DNA of 64,000 bases. It comes from Pseudomonas sp. Irchel s3h14 (lineage in GTDB: Bacteria; Pseudomonadota; Gammaproteobacteria; Pseudomonadales; Pseudomonadaceae). Made by a program: the position numbers and the translations under genes. This document shows positions 1 to 7,258 of the stretch, one piece after another. The notes beneath the pieces were generated by a model. It made no database searches and was not told where the DNA came from. It saw only the letters and a program-made list of their open reading frames with translations. The stretch covers positions 211,341 through 275,340 of the forward strand of contig NZ_FYDJ01000008.1 in NCBI RefSeq assembly GCF_900187425.1. The letters are read 5' to 3'. Every line of letters begins with the position of its first letter. The stretch's first letter is position 1.

Positions 1-1
1 A

Positions 2-121
2 CACCGCAATTTACTGGCTGTCGAACACCGCCGACGTTGCGCCGAAGACAGCAAGATCTTGGCTTGGCTCAAAGGCGAAACACCACCGCCGCTGTTTGCC
101 TTTGCGCAGGAGGCAGCATGA
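2..121 (+). CDS. Partial CDS, C-terminus of an unidentified island protein
   Basis: The frame is open from the left edge and stops in a TGA that overlaps the ATG of the next gene (ATGA at 118-121), as the neighbouring island genes do. The visible tail ends AWLKGETPPPLFAFAQEAA, which looks like the end of a small helix-turn-helix type protein, but only 39 residues are seen. Another frame here also reads protein-like (YWLSNTADVAPKTARSWL), so a frameshift or a misjudged frame is possible. No function can be assigned. Confidence 0.4.
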   Translation, partial: HRNLLAVEHRRRCAEDSKILAWLKGETPPPLFAFAQEAA

Positions 122-423
122 ATCGCCAGATCGCTGACAATGCTTTGATGCATCCGTTTTCGGTGTTGCGGCGAATTGGCTTTTCGCCCCGCCTCATGCA
201 GCGCCTTGAGCGCTACCGCAGCCAACAGGACAAGCAAGGGCGCGTTGTCAGCGTACTCAGCTGGGCCGACGGCACCTGGTGCGCCCTCTCCCTCCACTGC
301 GAAAAAATCGGAGCCGTGATCGCCGACGAAGGCGAGCAAACGCAAGCCTACGAAGACGCCCGCTCCATGCTCAGCGGTGGCTTCCTGCCCCTCCTTTCCC
401 TGCGCTGGGAAGCCCATGCCTGA
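118..423 (+). CDS. Hypothetical island protein, 101 aa
   Basis: The open frame extends further upstream, but the start at 118 is chosen because AGGAGG lies a few bases before it and the ATG overlaps the stop of the preceding frame. The protein is basic in its first half (SPRLMQRLERYRSQQDKQGR) with no signal peptide or membrane segment. I do not recognise the family. It is followed immediately by a strong GC-rich hairpin, so it ends a transcription unit to the left of the immunity and replication region. Such small ORFs are usual near the regulatory end of P4-like elements. Confidence 0.6.
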   Translation: MNRQIADNALMHPFSVLRRIGFSPRLMQRLERYRSQQDKQGRVVSVLSWADGTWCALSLHCEKIGAVIADEGEQTQAYEDARSMLSGGFLPLLSLRWEAHA

Positions 424-429
424 AACGAA

Positions 430-458
430 AACGCCTCCGGGGGCGATCCGGAGGCGTT
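430..458 (+). terminator. Strong hairpin after the 101-aa gene
   Basis: An 11-bp perfect stem (AACGCCTCCGG with CCGGAGGCGTT) around a 7-base loop lies 6 bases after the stop codon. There is no U-run, so it may be a Rho-assisted end or an mRNA-stabilising hairpin rather than a classic intrinsic terminator. Confidence 0.55.
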
Positions 459-523
459 GAGGTATATCTACATGCACAAACAATTTATGCCGCATATGAA
501 AAAACCGCAAGTCATCAACACAG

Positions 524-552
524 TTGCACTTTCAAAAATCGGACGTTACTCT
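524..552 (+). promoter_or_regulatory. Candidate sigma-70 promoter of the C4 RNA / replication leader
   Basis: TTGCAC (524-529) and TACTCT (547-552) are 17 bases apart in the only non-coding stretch upstream of the C4 RNA. This is where a P4 PLE-like promoter would be expected. Match is by eye only. Confidence 0.35.
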
Positions 553-611
553 CTGGTCGTCGCTGCAAATTCAGCGACCGGGTTTAGCGGCCCGAGCACA
601 TACAGGCGCAC

Positions 612-645
612 AAGCGCTTCCGACTCGATTGCATGCGCTTTTTTT
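612..645 (+). terminator. Candidate terminator just upstream of the C4 RNA
   Basis: AAGCGC (612-617) can pair with GCGCTT (635-640), followed by a run of seven T (639-645). The 17-base loop is long. In phage P4, the leader of the replication operon has terminators whose use depends on the antisense RNA, so a terminator here fits that layout, but the role is inferred. Confidence 0.4.
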
Positions 646-666
646 GTGCCTGCGACTCTCGTTTAT

Positions 667-744
667 GGTGGCTGTGCGTGGGAGACCTTCGGGTCTGCCG
701 GGGTCCTGTATGCCCGGTCCGCTAACCCGCGCACAGCTGCCACC
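667..744 (+). ncRNA. C4-type antisense RNA (phage P1/P7/P4 immunity family)
   Basis: The segment folds as the three-stem C4 shape. Stem 1 pairs GTGGCTGTGCG (668-678) with CGCACAGC-TG-CCAC (730-743), extended by GGG/CCC. Stem 2 is AGACC-TTCG-GGTCT (683-696). Stem 3 is CCGGG/CCCGG (698-702 with 713-717). The stem-3 loop contains TCCTGTATG (704-712), perfectly complementary to CATACAGGA (781-789), which covers the Shine-Dalgarno of the gene at 800. A second segment, AGCTGCCAC (735-743), is complementary to GTGGCAGCT (767-775). C4 RNAs control lysogeny or immunity functions by pairing with a leader at two such sites. Assignment is from fold and remembered consensus, not a covariance search. Confidence 0.85.
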
Positions 745-751
745 CTCATTC

Positions 752-792
752 GTTTAGCGGCGAACCGTGGCAGCTCCTCACATACAGGAGCT
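752..792 (+). promoter_or_regulatory. Leader target of the C4 RNA; Shine-Dalgarno hairpin
   Basis: AGCTCCT (772-778) pairs perfectly with AGGAGCT (786-792), which contains the ribosome binding site of the gene starting at 800. GTGGCAGCT (767-775) overlaps the left arm and is complementary to C4 bases 735-743, so the two structures exclude each other. The words GTTTAGCGG and CACATACAGG occur both upstream of the C4 RNA (582-590, 597-606) and here (752-760, 779-788). P4 likewise has repeated targets on both sides of its CI RNA. Confidence 0.6.
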
Positions 793-799
793 TCACCAG

Positions 800-958
800 A
801 TGCACGCCCTCAATCCGTCCAAAATTCGCGCCGCTGCACACCGTGCAATGGCTCTCGCCGCTTTACACGCCAACTCCAGCCTCGCTACACGTCTTGCCCG
901 CTACAACGACCACATGGCCAAAGCCCGCGCCCTCGAAACCGCAGGCGGTGCCCAATGA
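800..958 (+). CDS. Small protein, first gene of the replication operon (52 aa)
   Basis: The start at 800 is set by AGGAG 10 bases upstream, which lies in the hairpin and C4 target described for 752-792. A longer frame from 767 would start inside the regulatory leader. The protein is Ala-rich and helical (RAAAHRAMALAALHANSS) and basic, without a recognised domain. Its stop overlaps the next start (ATGA), so four consecutive genes are translationally coupled down to the primase-like protein. By position it corresponds to the small genes between the leader and the alpha gene in P4, and control at this start would affect the whole operon. Confidence 0.6.
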   Translation: MHALNPSKIRAAAHRAMALAALHANSSLATRLARYNDHMAKARALETAGGAQ

Positions 959-1239
959 ACAACGCCCTGAGCTGTGCCCTGCCTGAAGACCTGCTCTGCG
1001 TTAATCCGAAAGCGGAAGCCGGTGTACCCATCGACGCCATCACCTGCGCCATTGACCGAGCCGACTCGGTGCTGATTCTGCTGGAGGATCACTTCGAAAA
1101 CGAATCCTCGCGCCTTGCCAATCACATCATTGCCGCCGTTCTTTGGGATGTGCGCGGCACTCTCGGCCTGATCAAAACCCTCGCCTTGCACGGTGACTCC
1201 ACCTCCATTCCGACTGCACAGAAAGGCGGTGCGCTATGA
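955..1239 (+). CDS. Hypothetical protein of the replication operon, 94 aa
   Basis: The ATG at 955 overlaps the preceding stop and the TGA overlaps the next ATG at 1236. The frame is open further upstream, but that part lies over the C4 RNA and is not used. The protein is acidic and helical (AIDRADSVLILLEDHFENESSRLANHIIAAVLWDVRG), soluble, with no signal peptide. The look is that of small proteins found beside DUF3077 genes in Pseudomonas prophages. Function is unknown. Confidence 0.65.
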   Translation: MNNALSCALPEDLLCVNPKAEAGVPIDAITCAIDRADSVLILLEDHFENESSRLANHIIAAVLWDVRGTLGLIKTLALHGDSTSIPTAQKGGAL

Positions 1240-1508
1240 CCACCTCCACCACCCGTGGTCACGCCACATTTACCCGCGTGAATGCTACCGATTTAAAGTT
1301 GCTCCGGGTCAATGCAGGAGTACCAGTCGAGGATGCACTGGAGATGGCTTCCCTGCTGCAACATCACGCCAACCAGCTGAACTTCGACGCGGCCATGAGC
1401 GACCACGGCGAGCGTTTCAGTTGGCCTGCTCTGTACCTTGGCGAGATGGCCAAAGCATTGATCGACGACATCAACGACGCGCTGTTCTTGGCGAGGGCTG
1501 ACGCATGA
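1236..1508 (+). CDS. DUF3077/DUF6124-like small protein, 90 aa
   Basis: The core (LLRVNAGVPVEDALEMASLL, then the tail AKALIDDINDALF) matches the pattern I know as DUF3077/DUF6124: an NAG-V--EDAL-xAS start, a helical middle and a terminal helix. This family is common in Pseudomonas genomes and their prophages and its role is not known. The gene overlaps its neighbours by 4 bases on both sides (ATGA junctions at 1236 and 1505), so it is made together with the primase-like protein. Confidence 0.7.
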   Translation: MTTSTTRGHATFTRVNATDLKLLRVNAGVPVEDALEMASLLQHHANQLNFDAAMSDHGERFSWPALYLGEMAKALIDDINDALFLARADA

Positions 1509-4411
1509 GCCAACGCCCGAGCAGCTCCGCGAAACGTCCCAGCTTCGCCGACGTGAAAACCGCTGCACTGAAAGACATTCATCGTGTCCTGTCGCACTGG
1601 CTGCCCAGCGGCAAGCGAATCGACGGCGGCAAGGAATACACCGCACCGAATCCGACCCGCAGCGACAAGCGCGCCGGTTCGCTCAAAATCAGTTTGAGCA
1701 AGGGCACGTGGGCCGACTTCGCCACCGGCGACAAGGGCGGTGACCTGATCGATCTGGTGCGCTATTTGGACGGCGGCACCGACGTCGAGGCCTGTAACAA
1801 ACTGGCAGACCTGCTCAACGTATCGCCCGGCGCCGCCCAGGCCAAGCCAGCGCCCGCCAAGACAAAAGCACCTGAGTGGAGTGCCATTCAGCCGATCCCG
1901 GCCGAGGCCATGAACAAGTGCCCGGCCAAGCATCGACAGCACGGCGCGCCGTCCAAGGTGTGGATCTACCGCGACGCGCAGGGCCAGCCGCTTATGGCGC
2001 TTTACCGCTTCGACCTCGCGCCGGATGAAGACGGCAGACCGAAGAAAGTCTTTGCTCCCCTGACATGGTGTCAGCGCGCCGATGGCCAGACCACGCAATG
2101 GCGCTGGCAGGGTCTACCCGATCCGCGTCCACTGCTGCGCCTTGACGAACTGACCCAGCGCGCTGACGTACCGGTTATTCTCTGCGAAGGCGAGAAAGCT
2201 GCCGACGCCGCCGCCGAACTGTTGCCCGGCTACGTGGCCACCTGCTGGCCGAACGGTTCCAATTCCTGGCACAAAGCCGACCTGACACCGCTCAAAGGTC
2301 GCGACGTTTTGTTGTGGCCGGACAACGATGTCAGCGGTAAAGCCTGCATGGAAGCCGTCGCCGACAAGCTGCGCGAGATCGGCGCCGCCTCGGTTCGTGT
2401 CATCGCGCTGGAGGTGTTCAACCGCAAGCCTACGCTGAAGAACGACGCCGCTACCTTCGCCAAAGGTGGTCAATGGGACGACGGCGACGATGCAGCCGAT
2501 GCACTCGCCAAAGGCTGGACATCTGCCCATTTCGCCGAGCTGGAAAGCAGCGGTGAACTGTTCGGGTTGGCTGTCGAAAAGCCGGTATCTGATCACACCG
2601 AGACCAAGCCGGAACCAAAGGCAAAAGCAGCAGCCAAGCGTCCCTCGAAGCCAAAAAATGACCTGATGCCCGGTGGCTTTCGCCTCACGTCAGAAGGCGT
2701 GTTTTATGCCAGCGACGACGGCGAGGCGCGCCCCGTGTGTTCGCCTCTGGAGATACTGGCCCGCACTCGCGACGACAAAGGCCAGAACTGGGGCCTGCTG
2801 GTCGAGTTCGACGATCCCGATGGCGCCAAAAAACGCTGGAACATCCCGGCGCGCACCATGACCGGCGACTTCGGCAAGGACGTACTTGGCCCATTGGTAG
2901 ACATGGGGCTGCGTCTGGCCGGTAGTCGCTCCGGGCGCAATGCACGCAACGACCTGCAAAGTTACCTCGGCGGCTTCGACAGCGCGCAACGGGCACGACT
3001 GGTCACTCGCTTGGGCTGGCACGACAGTGCCTTTCTGCTGCCAGAGCAACAGGTCGGCGCACACAGCGAACACCTGCACTTCTACGAGGCCGGTTCTCAG
3101 CTTCCGCCGATCAGCGAAGCGGGCACGCTCGAGCAATGGCAAGAGCAGATCGGCGCACTGTGCGTTGGCAATCATCGCTTGGCGTTCGTCGTCGGCGTGG
3201 CCTTTGCGGGGCCGCTGCTGCACATGCTTGGCCACGAATCAGGTGGCTTTCACTTGTACGGCGACAGCTCGGGCGGTAAGACCACGCACCTTCGAGTCGC
3301 TGCTTCGATTTACGGCGGGCCGCGTCTGGTGCGTTCTTGGCGCTCCACCGACAACGCGCTGGAATCCATCGCCGCCGCGCACTCTGACGGCCTTTTGGTG
3401 TTGGATGAGATCGGCATGTGCGATCCACGCATCATCGGCGAGACGGTGTACATGCTCGGCAACGGCACGGGCAAGGCACGCGCCAATGACCGAGGCCAAG
3501 CAGGCCGACAGGTACAGGAATGGCGTCTGCTGTTTCTCTCCACCGGCGAGAAGACGCTGGCTCAGCACATGGCTGAGGCCAACAAGGAGCTGAAAGCGGG
3601 CATGGAGGTTCGCATGCTCGCGGTTCCAGCCGATGCTAGCAAAGGCTTCGGCATGTTCGACGCGCTCAATGGCTTTGAGGATGCGGCAACACTGGCCGAC
3701 ACCCTCAAAGAACGGGTAGCGAAATATTACGGCACACCGCTTACCGCCTTCCTCACAGCGCTGTGCGAACCGGGTAAACGCCACGGTTGGTCCGCCATCC
3801 TGCGTCGCACGCTGGAAGGGTTTATCGCTCAGTCGCTACCGGCCTCGGCCAGCGGACAGGCGCACCGGGCAGCCGCTCGTTTCGGCCTCGCGGCCGCAGC
3901 GGGTGAGCTGGCCACCGCCATGGGTATCACCGGCTGGCCGGATGGAACCGCCACCACCGCCGCTCGCGTATGCCTCAACGCCTGGATGAACGAGCGTGGC
4001 GGCGCCGGGAACTTCGAAGGTGATGCGATCTTGGCGCGGCTGCGCCAGGTCATCGAGCGCTTCGGCGAAAGCCGTTTTACCCGCTGGGAATCGACGGCGG
4101 CAAAGATCGACGAACACGGCCCGCGCACCATCGACCGCCTCGGCTTTCGCAAGACGCTGGAGCACGGCTTGGGCGACTCCCTTCACACCACCAATACCTA
4201 CTACGTGCTGCCCGAGTTATGGCGCTCGGAGATCTTCCGGGGCATGAACATCAACGCCGTGAACAAAGAGCTGCTACAGCGCGGCGTTCTGGAGCCGGGA
4301 GGTGATGGCAAGGCCTCGAGTTTGATCCGATTGCCCGGCCTCGGCACGCAACGCTGCTACGTCGTGAAGACGATTCCGGGAATGGCTGAGAGCGAGGCTC
4401 GGGCTGCCTGA
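1505..4411 (+). CDS. Toprim/DUF927 primase-helicase-like replication protein, 968 aa
   Basis: This is the likely replication protein of the element, in the place of the P4 alpha gene. The N-terminal ~120 residues resemble the DNA-binding part of mobile-element primases. A Toprim segment follows, with the catalytic Glu in CEGEKAAD (E228) and the DND triad (273-275). A Lys/Pro-rich linker around 370-390 leads into a DUF927 superfamily-II/AAA-like ATPase part with Walker A GDSSGGKT (586-593) and Walker B LLVLDEIG (D634, E635). It is longer than P4 alpha (777 aa). It ends a tightly coupled operon that starts at 800 and is probably controlled by the C4 RNA. The iterons near 12.3 kb are a plausible binding target. 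The Toprim and ATPase calls are firm; the exact enzymology is inferred. Confidence 0.88.
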   Translation: MSQRPSSSAKRPSFADVKTAALKDIHRVLSHWLPSGKRIDGGKEYTAPNPTRSDKRAGSLKISLSKGTWADFATGDKGGDLIDLVRYLDGGTDVEACNKLADLLNVSPGAAQAKPAPAKTKAPEWSAIQPIPAEAMNKCPAKHRQHGAPSKVWIYRDAQGQPLMALYRFDLAPDEDGRPKKVFAPLTWCQRADGQTTQWRWQGLPDPRPLLRLDELTQRADVPVILCEGEKAADAAAELLPGYVATCWPNGSNSWHKADLTPLKGRDVLLWPDNDVSGKACMEAVADKLREIGAASVRVIALEVFNRKPTLKNDAATFAKGGQWDDGDDAADALAKGWTSAHFAELESSGELFGLAVEKPVSDHTETKPEPKAKAAAKRPSKPKNDLMPGGFRLTSEGVFYASDDGEARPVCSPLEILARTRDDKGQNWGLLVEFDDPDGAKKRWNIPARTMTGDFGKDVLGPLVDMGLRLAGSRSGRNARNDLQSYLGGFDSAQRARLVTRLGWHDSAFLLPEQQVGAHSEHLHFYEAGSQLPPISEAGTLEQWQEQIGALCVGNHRLAFVVGVAFAGPLLHMLGHESGGFHLYGDSSGGKTTHLRVAASIYGGPRLVRSWRSTDNALESIAAAHSDGLLVLDEIGMCDPRIIGETVYMLGNGTGKARANDRGQAGRQVQEWRLLFLSTGEKTLAQHMAEANKELKAGMEVRMLAVPADASKGFGMFDALNGFEDAATLADTLKERVAKYYGTPLTAFLTALCEPGKRHGWSAILRRTLEGFIAQSLPASASGQAHRAAARFGLAAAAGELATAMGITGWPDGTATTAARVCLNAWMNERGGAGNFEGDAILARLRQVIERFGESRFTRWESTAAKIDEHGPRTIDRLGFRKTLEHGLGDSLHTTNTYYVLPELWRSEIFRGMNINAVNKELLQRGVLEPGGDGKASSLIRLPGLGTQRCYVVKTIPGMAESEARAA

Positions 4412-4503
4412 GGGCATCTCTGCTGATCGAGGTAGCGCCGGCTTAATCCCGGCCTCGCCAGCCACTCAACCCACCCCAATCGAATTGAACAGAGACTAAA
4501 CAG

Positions 4504-5448
4504 ATGAACGAAATTCAAGACCTGAAAGACCGTCGCGACCAACTGCTGAGCGAGGCAGAACGACTGCACGCCGAACTGCTACCCCTTGAGGCCGTGCTGG
4601 AAAGTGAAGAACCCATCGAACCTGATCGGAAACGCGAACTACGGGACAAGTACAACGAGCTGAAAAGGAATTTCGATTCGCGCAACAACAATGCCGACCT
4701 TCTAAATCGGAAAATCAGTCGCCGTGAGAACCTCGCCAATTGCGACTCCTTGATGGCGGGTTACATCGAGGCGATGGATAACTGGACCGCTGATGAGCAG
4801 GAGCTAAACGAAAAGCGCCAGAGCCTCAGCACCCGCCTGGCACAGATCCAACAACAGGCGGTTGAGGACATGGCCAAAGCCCGTCAGGCTGAAACAGACG
4901 CCGCCACTGCGTACGCGCAGGCGGTCGCTTGGGGCGACACCGAAGGCGAGGAGACCGCCAACGCCGACGCTCAAAAGGCCGCGAAGAACCTTACAGCAGC
5001 CGCCGAACATAACCGTCGGCAAACACTGATGATGACTGCTCTGGAACAGGAGTTGGTCACCGTAGATAAATACATCGCCGAAGCACAGGAAAAGCATAAG
5101 GGGATAGAACGCACCGCCCTCTGGCTCTCGAAGACGGTACTGGAGGAGCAATGGAACGAGGCCGCAAAAGCGTTGTTCGAGGTGGGTGGAAGGCTGTGGG
5201 CCAATTACAACCTGCTGGGGCTTGATCAGGTAAACCTTATGAAACTGGCCGTTCCAGAGGAAGGCGAAAACTTCGGGAAGTGGACGTGGCACGAGCTTTC
5301 CGACCGCTCTCGTCAATACATCGCACGGGACTTAGTCCAGCTCAACAGTCTGCCAATACCGCAACAGCCCGAAGATCTGAGCAATCCAGAACAACGCAAG
5401 GATAAACGCAATGAACAAGCCACTACAGAACAGCGCGAGCTGGTCTGA
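4504..5448 (+). CDS. Coiled-coil island protein, 314 aa
   Basis: The protein is almost entirely charged helix: residues 1-70 (LKDRRDQLLSEAERLHAELL) and about 90-210 show heptad-like spacing, giving two long coiled coils. There is no membrane segment or signal peptide. The C-terminal 100 residues (ALWLSKTVLEEQWNEAAKAL, then a WTWHELSDRSRQYIARD patch) look more globular. It lies 92 bases after the primase-like gene, so it may be part of the same transcript. The ribosome binding site is weak (AGAG). I do not recognise the family; a structural or DNA-organising role is only a guess. Confidence 0.65.
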   Translation: MNEIQDLKDRRDQLLSEAERLHAELLPLEAVLESEEPIEPDRKRELRDKYNELKRNFDSRNNNADLLNRKISRRENLANCDSLMAGYIEAMDNWTADEQELNEKRQSLSTRLAQIQQQAVEDMAKARQAETDAATAYAQAVAWGDTEGEETANADAQKAAKNLTAAAEHNRRQTLMMTALEQELVTVDKYIAEAQEKHKGIERTALWLSKTVLEEQWNEAAKALFEVGGRLWANYNLLGLDQVNLMKLAVPEEGENFGKWTWHELSDRSRQYIARDLVQLNSLPIPQQPEDLSNPEQRKDKRNEQATTEQRELV

Positions 5449-5599
5449 CACGCTCAGAACTCGGAAAGCCCATCTGAATGCTCTGCTGAAAACCATCGAC
5501 GCGAGTCTGGGCAAAACCAGTCAGATACAAACGCTAACCATCAACGCAATTAAAGCGGAAATGGCGCATATTGAAAGCCAACTGAATCGCCGGAAATAG
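5411..5599 (+). CDS. Small helical protein overlapping the coiled-coil gene, 62 aa
   Basis: Its ATG lies 38 bases inside the end of the preceding gene, with AAGGA at 5398-5402 as ribosome binding site. The sequence is amphipathic and basic (RTRKAHLNALLKTIDAS, KAEMAHIESQLNRRK). The overlap with a good Shine-Dalgarno suggests translational coupling to the coiled-coil protein and perhaps a physical partner. No family is recognised. Confidence 0.5.
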   Translation: MNKPLQNSASWSDTLRTRKAHLNALLKTIDASLGKTSQIQTLTINAIKAEMAHIESQLNRRK

Positions 5600-5606
5600 T
5601 GCTGAA

Positions 5607-5634
5607 CTTGTAACCAGCGCTACCATCCTAATAA
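5607..5634 (+). promoter_or_regulatory. Candidate promoter of the MvaT-like gene
   Basis: CTTGTA (5607-5612) and TAATAA (5629-5634) are 16 bases apart, 33 bases before the start codon. The -10 is good and the -35 weak. Confidence 0.35.
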
Positions 5635-5667
5635 ACAGGTACAGCCTCTCAGAACAAGGGAATCAAC

Positions 5668-6033
5668 ATGTCCAAACTTGCAGAATACCGTCAGCTGGAA
5701 AAACATCTCGCCGAGCAACTCCAGGCACTGGAAGCACTGAAAGGCGATGATGGACTGAAGAAAGAAATGGAGTTCGAATCGAAGCTGCGCAAGCTGCTCG
5801 ATCAGTATGGTTTCAGCCTGAAGCACATCATTAATCTGCTCGACCCACAAACCACCGCCCGACGCCAATCTGCGGCTCCGGCCGCCAGCACACGCAAGCC
5901 ACGCGAACTCAAGATCTACAAAAACCCGAATACCGGGGAAGTGATCGAAACCAAAGGTGGGAATCACAAAGCTTTGAAAGAGTGGAAAGCAGAGCACGGC
6001 GCTGACGTCGTCGAGGGATGGTTGAAGAAGTAA
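5668..6033 (+). CDS. MvaT/MvaU-family H-NS-like silencer, 121 aa
   Basis: The protein has the MvaT layout: an N-terminal coiled-coil oligomerisation region (AEYRQLEKHLAEQLQALEAL, about 1-60), a linker with Ala/Arg, and a C-terminal DNA-binding part with the family signature IYKNPNTGEVIETKGGNHK and LKEWKAEHG (about 85-115). Length is close to the usual ~125 residues. MvaT proteins bind AT-rich DNA as filaments and silence foreign genes. AAGGGA at 5655-5660 sets the start and a strong terminator follows, so it is a one-gene unit. An island-borne copy may silence the island's own AT-rich cargo or mix with the host MvaT and MvaU. Confidence 0.92.
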   Translation: MSKLAEYRQLEKHLAEQLQALEALKGDDGLKKEMEFESKLRKLLDQYGFSLKHIINLLDPQTTARRQSAAPAASTRKPRELKIYKNPNTGEVIETKGGNHKALKEWKAEHGADVVEGWLKK

Positions 6034-6047
6034 AACAATGCCACCTG

Positions 6048-6073
6048 AAAAAGGGCCCAGACGGGCCCTTTTT
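6048..6073 (+). terminator. Rho-independent terminator of the MvaT-like gene
   Basis: AAAAAGGGCCC and GGGCCCTTTTT form an 11-bp stem with an AGAC loop, ending in five T, 15 bases after the stop codon. The A-run on the left arm lets it work in both directions. Between here and 6302 I see no gene. Confidence 0.9.
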
Positions 6074-6302
6074 GGTAATGATGCTCGGCTGAACAGTAAA
6101 TAAATCTCGTCGTAAGCTCACAGCTGACCGGCGAATCTTCTCCATATTGCGTTGCTTTCCACTACAGGAATCGAAGACCGCTTTCGGCCAAAAGCTGCCA
6201 TCCACCAAAGGCCGCGTTCTTACCAGCTTCTCATCTGGACATGACTGAGCCTACATTCCTTGCCGTTAAAGAAGAATGACACTATGCCGATGCAATGGTC
6301 TG

Positions 6303-6325
6303 CCCCAACCGATGCTAGGTTGGGG
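6303..6325 (+). repeat. Perfect inverted repeat before the membrane-protein gene
   Basis: CCCCAACC and GGTTGGGG pair over a 7-base loop, 29 bases before the start at 6355 and followed by TTAAT. It could be an operator or a 5' hairpin. There is no U-run long enough for a convincing terminator. Confidence 0.5.
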
Positions 6326-6354
6326 TTAATACGTTGAGCAAGGAGCAGGCAGCA

Positions 6355-6990
6355 ATGGAACTCGGGTACATCATAAAGATAATTGTCGCGCTAGGAACAA
6401 TGGCCGGGGCTGCCAAAGTCGTCTATGAGCTTTCTGTCGGCGGCAAGCTTCGATTAAGGGAAGAGTATCGCTTCGCCAAAGAATTTCTGAAAGACCTCGA
6501 AACAACCCCTAAACTTCATCATCTTGCTGAGGAGCGAGGCTATTACGCGCTAGCAGGGACTTCTTCCATGAAGGCTTCCGAAATCAAATACTTGGTATCG
6601 TTGAGGGACGCGGACAGGCGCCTTAAAGACTATGTGCTAGCGCGGAGATACGTAGTGTTAAAAGAGGGGACAAATAAAATCGGTTTTCGCGACAAATACA
6701 GATCCGTATGGTCCAGAACCTGGAGAAAAGTCATCCACATCATTACCTATATGATAGGTTCCTTCTTAAGCTTTTCGCCCTTGTTAGTCATTCAGCCATT
6801 CGGGCTGCCGCCAAAGTATATGCTTCTAGTGTTTATCACACTTCCATGCTTTGGCTTCTTTGCGGTGGACTTCATGCGATCATTTGTCAAGATTTCTAGA
6901 GGAGAGGTGCTCGTCAAAGAACAGCAGGAGCACGCTCCGCGAATCTATGTCGAAAAGGAACACAGAAAAACTGCCGGTACGGTTACTTAA
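6355..6990 (+). CDS. Membrane protein of unknown function, 211 aa
   Basis: The start is set at 6355 (ATG) because AAGGAG lies 9 bases upstream; a TTG at 6334 is in frame but has no ribosome binding site. There is one N-terminal hydrophobic segment (YIIKIIVALGTMAGAAKVVY), a charged cytoplasmic stretch with REEYRFAKEFLKDL and YYALAG, then two hydrophobic segments near 135-175 (IHIITYMIGSFLSFSPLLVI, YMLLVFITLPCFGFFAV). The pattern recalls an uncharacterised family seen in genomic islands. It lies 268 bases upstream of a trypsin-like peptidase on the same strand, and the two may form a module. No function can be named. Confidence 0.65.
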   Translation: MELGYIIKIIVALGTMAGAAKVVYELSVGGKLRLREEYRFAKEFLKDLETTPKLHHLAEERGYYALAGTSSMKASEIKYLVSLRDADRRLKDYVLARRYVVLKEGTNKIGFRDKYRSVWSRTWRKVIHIITYMIGSFLSFSPLLVIQPFGLPPKYMLLVFITLPCFGFFAVDFMRSFVKISRGEVLVKEQQEHAPRIYVEKEHRKTAGTVT

Positions 6991-7258
6991 GCCGGGCACT
7001 GATTAGCATGCAGCTCCAGACCTAGTCGGACCTTAATAGTCTGCGCACGTAGGTTACGGGGCGGTGATGGTGTGACGCTCGATGTGGCGACTGACGGCCA
7101 ATTGCGATAAGTCGCGAATAACTGTTACCCGGCAGTTCCGGTCTGTCATGATTCATCAGAATCTGGAGCAATTGAAGATCGGGAAGCTGATGATATATAT
7201 GCGCACGTTCAGAAGCCCTGATGCACTCATAGCCCCGTCGAACCCAAGGAAGTGCAGC

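Noticed and set aside
457..954. N-terminal extension of the 94-aa gene
   Set aside because: The extra codons run over the C4 RNA and its leader, and the overlapping ATGA start at 955 fits the operon.
7082..7258. Longer N-terminus for the trypsin-like peptidase
   Set aside because: The extra 59 residues lack fold or signal-peptide features and there is no ribosome binding site, whereas 7259 has AAGGAA.
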